Positions 5,393-9,982 of a stretch of 9,982 nucleotides of DNA are shown here, piece after piece. The notes beneath the pieces are model-generated. The model was not told the origin of the DNA. It did no database searches and saw only the letters and a program-made list of their open reading frames with translations. The DNA is from Clostridia bacterium. Its GTDB lineage: Bacteria; Bacillota; Clostridia; Christensenellales; Pumilibacteraceae. Each line of letters starts with the position of its first letter. Within the stretch, counting starts at the first letter, position 1. Made by a program: the position numbers and the translations under genes. The stretch lies in assembly GCA_900762945.1 (NCBI GenBank), contig CAAFIN010000136.1, positions 1 to 9,982 of the forward strand. Direction: 5' to 3'.

Positions 5393-6046
5393 ATGATTAC
5401 TTACTGTTTGGGCGACGCGGCGGTAAAGCGCGCCGCGTTCAGATCGACGGGCAAAGCGGCGACGGCGGCGTGCGCCGACAACGACGAGGTTATAGAAGCG
5501 CTTGACGGCGGCGGAAAGCGTTGGTTTGCTATCGGCAGCGTGCCGTTCGGCGACATGACGGTCGCGGAATACGTGGCGTATCAAAAATCGCTCGTCACGA
5601 AAAAACCCGTGCGCGACGCGGAAATCGCGTATTACGCGCGGCTGTTCGGGCTGAAACGCAAGATCGCGACAAAAATGAAACGGCTGTCTGTCCCCGAATA
5701 CCGGCTGGCGCAGTTCACGGCGAAGTACGACCTCGCCGTGCGCGAAGCCTATCTCAATTTCGACGGGTTCGCGTACTCGAAACGCGCCGCGAAAGCCGTG
5801 CGCGGGCTGGCGGCAAGGCTCGCCAAGTACTTCGAAGTATTCGTGTCCGTCGGCGATTACCGCTTTATCCCCTACGGCGCGAGCGTGAGAAACTACGCCG
5901 CGGACGGAACGAAAACCGACGTCGTAACGCGCAGTTTCGTAGGTCGCCGCGCTTCCGTCCGCGCGCTTCGTAAGGCTGTCGGCGGCACGTCGCTCACCGA
6001 CGAATTCGGCATAAAAATCAAGTCCGCCTCCGTTTTCGAAAAGTAG
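5393..6046 (+). CDS. Orphan protein resembling a catalytically dead ABC-type ATPase domain
   Basis: 217 residues, not confidently recognised. Read against ABC ATPases, several landmarks appear in order and at suitable spacing. F-G-D-M-T-V-A-E-Y-V (52-61) resembles the region after the Q-loop. L98-S-V-P-E, followed by Y-R-L-A-Q, sits where LSGGQ-QR-A would be. Y-L-N-F-D124-G sits where Walker B is, with Gly replacing the catalytic Glu. V-S-V-G154-D-Y-R-F sits where the H-loop is, with Gly replacing His, about 30 residues after D124 as in real NBDs. Near the N-terminus S18-T-G-K21 is only a remnant-like Walker A. If this reading is right, it is a pseudo-ATPase, not a transporter motor. There is no membrane segment or signal peptide, and the protein is basic. 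It stands alone, convergent with the exporter operon, between inverted repeats (5163-5222, 6088-6152). No clear promoter is seen. The coding call is supported by the ribosome binding site; the function is inference. Confidence 0.68.
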   Translation: MITYCLGDAAVKRAAFRSTGKAATAACADNDEVIEALDGGGKRWFAIGSVPFGDMTVAEYVAYQKSLVTKKPVRDAEIAYYARLFGLKRKIATKMKRLSVPEYRLAQFTAKYDLAVREAYLNFDGFAYSKRAAKAVRGLAARLAKYFEVFVSVGDYRFIPYGASVRNYAADGTKTDVVTRSFVGRRASVRALRKAVGGTSLTDEFGIKIKSASVFEK

Positions 6047-6087
6047 TCTGAAACGATATATTCTTTTCTCCGATATGGGCAATTAAA

Positions 6088-6152
6088 GGCGAAATATCGC
6101 TTTTGCGTAGCAAAAATATCGCTTTTGCGTTAGCCGAAATATCACTCGTTAT
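6088..6152 (-). repeat. Right inverted-repeat block, overlapping the exporter stop codon
   Basis: Minus-strand reading: ATAACGA (6146-6152), a 23-nt unit beginning GTGATATTTCGGC (6123-6145), a 22-nt unit beginning GCGATATTTTTGC (6101-6122) and a partial unit GCGATATTTCGCC (6088-6100). It is the inverted counterpart of 5163-5222. The TAA of ATAACGA is the stop codon of the ABC gene at 6149-6151. Confidence 0.8.
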
Positions 6153-7963
6153 TCTCTGTCGGTAATATCGCGATTCGAGTGCACCAAGGCGTAATACTTG
6201 CCTTTCTTTTCCATAAGTTCGGCGTGGGTGCCGGCTTCGGCGATGCCTTTATCGGCGATATAGAAAATGCAGTCGGCTTTGCGGATCGTAGACAGGCGGT
6301 GGGCGATGACGAAACTCGTTCTGTCCTCCAGGACCACGTCGAGCGCCTTGCGGATATTCTCCTCGGTGTGAGTGTCGATAGAACTGGTCGCCTCGTCTAA
6401 GATCAGAATTTTCGGATCGGTCAGCACCACCCGCGCGAACGAAATGAGTTGGCGTTCGCCGGTAGACAATTGCCCGCCCTGCTCGCCCGTTTTCGTGTAG
6501 TAGCCGTCGGGAAGTTTCCTTATAAACTCGTCGGCGGACACAAGTTTCGCCGCGGCGATACACTCCTCGTCGGTGGCTTCGGGGCGCGCGTAGCGAATAT
6601 TATCGATGATCGTGCCGGTAAAAATGAAACTGTCCTGCATCATTACGCCCACCTGGCGGCGGAGCGAATATAGCGTAACGCGCGAGATGTCGTGACCGTC
6701 GATCTCGATCGAGCCGGCGTTCACGTCGTAAAAGCGGCTGATAAGCGACACGACGGTGGTTTTTCCCGCGCCGGTAGGACCTACGAGCGCCACGGTCTTG
6801 CCTTTCGGCACGTCGAACGAAACGTGGTCGAGCACGGGGTGCCCCGGTTCGTAACCGAACGTGACGTCCTTGAAACTCACGTTGCCCTCGACGGGCGGCA
6901 GTTCTTCCGCGCCCTCGCCGTCGTAAACGGTAGGTTCGGTTTCGATGACTTCGAACACGCTTTCGAGGTTGGAAGTCGCCATAGTTATCTGCTGGAGAAT
7001 GTTCGCCATATCGTTGAGCGGAAAACTGAGCATACTCATATACGAAATGAAACTGATGAGTTTGCCCATACTGAGCGTACCCAGTCCCATGCCGCTCGTC
7101 ACCAAATAGATAACGACGGCGTAAACAAGCCCCAGTCCCATATACGAAAAGCCTTCCATAATCGGGTAATGCAGTTCGTTGACGTGAGTGATGCGGTTCC
7201 ACCTGTGCAGTACTTCTCCGTTAAGCCCGCGCTCGATGCCTACGTTTTTATCCACGCGGTTGAAAAGTTTGGTGACGGTATTGCCCTGAATGTTTTCGGC
7301 GATGTAAGCCGTGCGGTTACTGCGCTTGTTGCGGTATGCTCTGCGACGGCGCGACAACGTTTTGCGGATAAGCAGAATACATATCGCCATAGGCACGGTG
7401 ACGACGAGAACGACGGTCGCGAGCCGATAGTCGATAATGAACAGCCACGCGGCGATAATGAGAATCTTCGTGAAGTCCACGATAAGCATCATTACCGAGT
7501 TCGAGAACACGCCGGCGAGTTCGTCGAGGTAGTTCGTTACTCTGACTAAAATCTTGCCGCTCGGGCGCGAGTCGTAGTAGTCGAACGCGAGTTTCTGCAG
7601 CCGCGTGAACGCCGCGTAGCGCATATCGCGGACGATCGCGTGACCGGTTTTCGTCATATACAACGTTCTGAAGTACGAGAACACGGCGTTGCCGATAACC
7701 GCGAGCGCGTACGCCGACAGCAGTACCACGGCAAGCGCCACCCAGTCCAGTCCGAAAGCGCCGGTCTTACTTATAACGTAGTCGACGATATACGAGTTGA
7801 TCATCGTGGGCAATAGCGACACGAAACTCATAACCAGCATCAGCACGGTCATCGTGATTATCGTTTTGCGGTAGGGTAAGCAGAATTTGAGGGCTTTTTT
7901 GACGGACTTGCCGTTGAACTTGTAGACGGCTTTTTCGTCCTCGTAGTAGCGATTTCTTGCCAT
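6149..7963 (-). CDS. ABC exporter half-transporter, catalytic-site subunit (LmrD/BmrD/TM288-like)
   Basis: 604 residues: a type IV (type I exporter) membrane domain fused to an ATPase domain. Six membrane segments are visible at roughly 35-59, 75-98, 152-175, 179-200, 270-290 and 300-320. The ATPase domain (about 360-600) has Walker A G395-P-T-G-A-G-K-T402, Q-loop Q443, Walker B I-L-I-L-D523-E524 with the catalytic Glu present, and H-loop H555. Its signature is L499-S-T-G-E503 rather than LSGGQ. This matches the subunit that supplies the working Walker motifs in heterodimeric exporters. It is the downstream gene of the pair: its ATG overlaps the partner's stop by one base (TGATG), with a GAGGAGG site about 10 nt before. 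The family exports drugs, lipids or peptides; the substrate cannot be told from sequence. The C-terminus runs directly into the repeat at 6088-6152. Confidence 0.95.
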   Translation of the reverse strand: MARNRYYEDEKAVYKFNGKSVKKALKFCLPYRKTIITMTVLMLVMSFVSLLPTMINSYIVDYVISKTGAFGLDWVALAVVLLSAYALAVIGNAVFSYFRTLYMTKTGHAIVRDMRYAAFTRLQKLAFDYYDSRPSGKILVRVTNYLDELAGVFSNSVMMLIVDFTKILIIAAWLFIIDYRLATVVLVVTVPMAICILLIRKTLSRRRRAYRNKRSNRTAYIAENIQGNTVTKLFNRVDKNVGIERGLNGEVLHRWNRITHVNELHYPIMEGFSYMGLGLVYAVVIYLVTSGMGLGTLSMGKLISFISYMSMLSFPLNDMANILQQITMATSNLESVFEVIETEPTVYDGEGAEELPPVEGNVSFKDVTFGYEPGHPVLDHVSFDVPKGKTVALVGPTGAGKTTVVSLISRFYDVNAGSIEIDGHDISRVTLYSLRRQVGVMMQDSFIFTGTIIDNIRYARPEATDEECIAAAKLVSADEFIRKLPDGYYTKTGEQGGQLSTGERQLISFARVVLTDPKILILDEATSSIDTHTEENIRKALDVVLEDRTSFVIAHRLSTIRKADCIFYIADKGIAEAGTHAELMEKKGKYYALVHSNRDITDRE

Positions 7964-9789
7964 CAGTCGAGTTCCTCCTCTTTCAGCGCTTCCTGCTCGG
8001 TGAAGATCTCGCAGTATCTGCCTTTTATTGCCATGAGTTCGGCGTGAGTGCCGCGCTCGACGATCTCGCCGTCCTCGAAGTATAGTATCTCGTCGCAGTG
8101 CGCCACGCTGCCCGCGCGGTGCGAGGAAATTATCGTCGTGCGGTCGCCGTAGTCGCGGTAAAGATTGTCGGTTATTTCGCGCTCGGTTTCGTAGTCGAGC
8201 GCCGAAGTACAGTCGTCAAGAAGTATTATCGGCGCGTCCTTTAGTAGCGCCCGCGCGATTGACACGCGCTGTTTCTGTCCGCCGGACAAGCCCAGTCCTT
8301 TTTCGCCAACGATCGTGTCGTAGCCGTCCTCGAGAGACGCCGCGAACTTATCAACGCAAGCGTCCTTTGCCGCGGCGAGAATTTTACTTTCGTCCGCTTC
8401 CTCGTCGTACAGCGCGATATTGTTTCTCACGCTCTCGGAGAACAGAAACACGCCCTGCGTGACGACGGAGAACGCGCGCCTCAGTTCGTCGGGGTCAAAC
8501 TCCCTGACGTTCACGCCGCCGAGGTCGACTTCGCCCGAAGTGCAGTCGTAAAGGCGGGTCAGAAGCTTCATAAACACGGACTTGCCCGAGCCGGTCTTGC
8601 CCATAATGCCCACGCGCTTGCCGTACGGAATCTCGACGGTGACGTTTTTGAGTCGTTCCTCTTCGTCTGCGCCGAAACGCATACTCACGTTTTTAAGCGT
8701 AATATCGGGTTTTTCGGGTACGGGCTTGGGGCTGGCGGGCTTGTCGACGAGAAGCGGGCGGTCGGCGAATTCGAAAAAGCGCTTGGCGCACACCACGCCG
8801 TTCTGGATATTGCCGATCTGTCCGGCAATACGGACGATACAGCCGTTTATAGTGAAGCAGTACGAAGTGAAAGTCGCGAACTCGCCCACGCTGAGGTGAC
8901 CGCGCGTGGCGAGGATTATGCCCGCGATAATGGACAGTATGCCCACCGCTTCACCCAGCACGGTGAAGATCATCGTATATTTCGAAGTGGTTTTCGCGAG
9001 GTTTACGTAGTTGTTCATAAACGCGTCGTTGTATTTCGTAAACCGCTTGATTTCGTCGTTTTCGGTGGCGTAAGCGCGGATCACGCGCACGCCGTTTATG
9101 TTTTCCTGAACGTAACTGCTAAGTTCCGCGTTGCCTTGACGGATGACGTTGTATTTTGCTCTCAGCACCTTGTTGTAGCCCTTGACGAGCACTGCGGTGA
9201 CTATGCCGGTTATGACCGGGATAATCGCAAGAACCGGGTTGATGCGGATAAGAAAGATCGTCGCGAAAATCATCGAGATTACGGACTCAAGCAGAAACGG
9301 CACGAAGTGTACGTACAGATCCTTGATCGCCGTGGGGTCGTTGTTCGTCACGTTCATCAGGTCGCCCGCGGTGTAATTACCTAAAGTCAGCGGACTTTGG
9401 CGAAGCATGCGCTCGAACGCGAAGTCGCGGATCTTGTTTTCGCCTCTTATCATCGTGGGGTGAGAAATATTCCAGCGCAGATAATGCGACAAGTACTTGA
9501 TAAACAGTACCGCCGCCATCGCCGTGAGCATAACGGCGAGCATGCCCGTATAGTCTGTCGGCTCGAAACCGTCCAAAAGCCGCGCGAAAACGTTACTGTC
9601 GCTGTACGACGGCTCGCTACCGAGCGCGGGGTTTATTATTCTGTCTATGATAAGCTGCGGGATCTGCGGAAGCAGCGTTCCCGTAAGCGCTATAACGAGC
9701 GCCAAAAACAACGCCGTCCAGAATCCCCAGATGTGCTGTCTGAAAAACGGATAAGTTCGCGCTATCACGCCTCGTCGCTTCTTTTCCAT
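7963..9789 (-). CDS. ABC exporter half-transporter, degenerate-site subunit (LmrC/BmrC/TM287-like)
   Basis: 608 residues, same architecture as its partner. Membrane segments are at about 21-45, 83-103, 163-183, 185-205, 275-295 and 302-322, and the ATPase domain runs from about 362 to 600. Walker A is G397-K-T-G-S-G-K-S404, Q-loop Q445, signature L501-S-G-G-Q505 fully canonical, Walker B I-I-L-L-D525-D526 with Asp in place of the catalytic Glu, and H557 present. The Asp substitution together with a perfect LSGGQ is the hallmark of the degenerate-site subunit of heterodimeric exporters; its LSGGQ completes the partner's working site. It is the first gene of the operon. The start is supported by ACCTCCC at 9798-9804 (GGGAGGT on the minus strand), 8 nt before the ATG, and by the promoter at 9836-9864. 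The substrate is unknown; no dedicated regulator is visible upstream within the window. Confidence 0.95.
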   Translation of the reverse strand: MEKKRRGVIARTYPFFRQHIWGFWTALFLALVIALTGTLLPQIPQLIIDRIINPALGSEPSYSDSNVFARLLDGFEPTDYTGMLAVMLTAMAAVLFIKYLSHYLRWNISHPTMIRGENKIRDFAFERMLRQSPLTLGNYTAGDLMNVTNNDPTAIKDLYVHFVPFLLESVISMIFATIFLIRINPVLAIIPVITGIVTAVLVKGYNKVLRAKYNVIRQGNAELSSYVQENINGVRVIRAYATENDEIKRFTKYNDAFMNNYVNLAKTTSKYTMIFTVLGEAVGILSIIAGIILATRGHLSVGEFATFTSYCFTINGCIVRIAGQIGNIQNGVVCAKRFFEFADRPLLVDKPASPKPVPEKPDITLKNVSMRFGADEEERLKNVTVEIPYGKRVGIMGKTGSGKSVFMKLLTRLYDCTSGEVDLGGVNVREFDPDELRRAFSVVTQGVFLFSESVRNNIALYDEEADESKILAAAKDACVDKFAASLEDGYDTIVGEKGLGLSGGQKQRVSIARALLKDAPIILLDDCTSALDYETEREITDNLYRDYGDRTTIISSHRAGSVAHCDEILYFEDGEIVERGTHAELMAIKGRYCEIFTEQEALKEEELD

Positions 9790-9835
9790 GAGTTCCGACC
9801 TCCCGTAGGTTCGCTTCTCCGTGATTTGTTCGATT

Positions 9836-9864
9836 ATTTTACCGCTTTACCGTGAGTTTGTCAA
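9836..9864 (-). promoter_or_regulatory. Sigma-A type promoter of the ABC exporter operon
   Basis: Minus strand: -35 TTGACA (9859-9864), 17-bp spacer, -10 TAAAAT (9836-9841). Transcription should start near 9829, leaving a leader of about 40 nt with GGGAGGT before the ATG. Two direct GGTAAA copies 8 bp apart (minus strand, within 9836-9851) overlap the spacer and -10 box and might bind a regulator, though this is weak. Confidence 0.87.
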
Positions 9865-9888
9865 CCCCATTTCCCGAAAAACGATATG

Positions 9889-9944
9889 AAAAAGTTGCTG
9901 AATAAATTTTCGGAAACATTCAGCAACTTTGTACAATTTTTTTT
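9889..9944. terminator. Likely intrinsic terminator of a neighbouring transcript (12-bp inverted repeat)
   Basis: Perfect 12-bp arms AAAGTTGCTGAA (9891-9902) and TTCAGCAACTTT (9919-9930) around a 16-nt loop. On the minus strand the hairpin is followed directly by TTC and, further on, TTTTT; on the plus strand eight T (9937-9944) follow after 6 nt. No plus-strand gene precedes it, so it probably ends a minus-strand gene beyond 9982 and insulates the exporter promoter. An operator role cannot be excluded. Confidence 0.6.
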
Positions 9945-9947
9945 GTA

Positions 9948-9965
9948 AGGGCGGTAATTCGCCCT
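9948..9965. repeat. Short hairpin near the window end
   Basis: AGGGCG (9948-9953) and CGCCCT (9960-9965) pair perfectly around GTAATT. No T-run follows directly on either strand. It may belong to the 3' region of a gene outside the window. Confidence 0.45.
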
Positions 9966-9982
9966 ATAACCCGAATTTTTGA

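Noticed and set aside
5258..6082. Long minus-strand frame opposite the orphan gene
   Set aside because: Its product is rich in Arg and His with no recognisable motif, typical of the antisense of a GC-rich gene; no ribosome binding site was recognised.
6088..6145. Intrinsic terminator of the ABC operon
   Set aside because: Hairpin units have A/T-rich stems but no U-run after a GC-rich stem on the minus strand; the 3' end of the operon is not evident.
6692..7549. Plus-strand frame opposite the ABC subunit gene
   Set aside because: Lies opposite a well-conserved ABC exporter; low-complexity Arg/His/Asp-rich product without motifs.

Overview
The window looks like chromosomal DNA of a low-profile member of the Bacillota, probably an uncultured gut-type Clostridia. 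This rests on Shine-Dalgarno sites of the AGGAGG type, sigma-A promoters with 17-bp spacers, a two-component response regulator with a SARP-like output domain, a LmrCD/BmrCD-type heterodimeric ABC exporter, and many short palindromic repeats between genes. The lineage is inference only; no rRNA or other marker gene is present.

Layout. 43-837 (+) is an AraC-family regulator with a cupin sensor domain. 838-1452 carries no gene but is packed with repeats: three copies of one composite repeat (A, B, C) and a 118-bp palindromic element (F). 1488-4183 (+) is a two-gene operon: a membrane histidine kinase of the LytS/YesM type with seven-helix (7TMR-DISM-like) architecture, and its response regulator, overlapping by ATGA. 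The promoter lies so close to the kinase ATG that the mRNA appears leaderless, and a perfect 8-2-8 palindrome sits just upstream. 4184-4358 separates convergent genes and holds a strong bidirectional terminator embedded in another copy of the repeat (D). 4359-5060 (-) encodes a four-helix membrane protein with a C-terminal SHOCT segment, behind a perfect-consensus promoter. 5161-5392 is repeat-rich (E plus tandem 22-nt hairpin units). 5393-6046 (+) encodes an orphan protein whose C-terminal two thirds read like an ABC ATPase that has lost its catalytic residues; inverted copies of the hairpin repeats lie on both sides. 6149-9789 (-) is a two-gene operon for a heterodimeric ABC exporter with one degenerate ATP site, behind a good promoter at 9836-9864. 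9865-9982 holds a 12-bp inverted repeat that is probably a terminator of a gene outside the window.

How the parts fit together. The kinase/regulator pair is a complete signalling unit, with an extracytoplasmic ligand-binding domain and a transcriptional output; its targets are not visible. The two ABC subunits complement each other: one has the intact catalytic Glu and the other the intact LSGGQ, giving one working and one degenerate site. The AraC regulator, the SHOCT protein and the ABC-like orphan have no visible partner. The most unusual features are the ABC ATPase-like orphan between inverted repeats, the modular repeat family with covarying stems (one copy carrying the operon terminator, another overlapping a stop codon), and the apparently leaderless kinase transcript.
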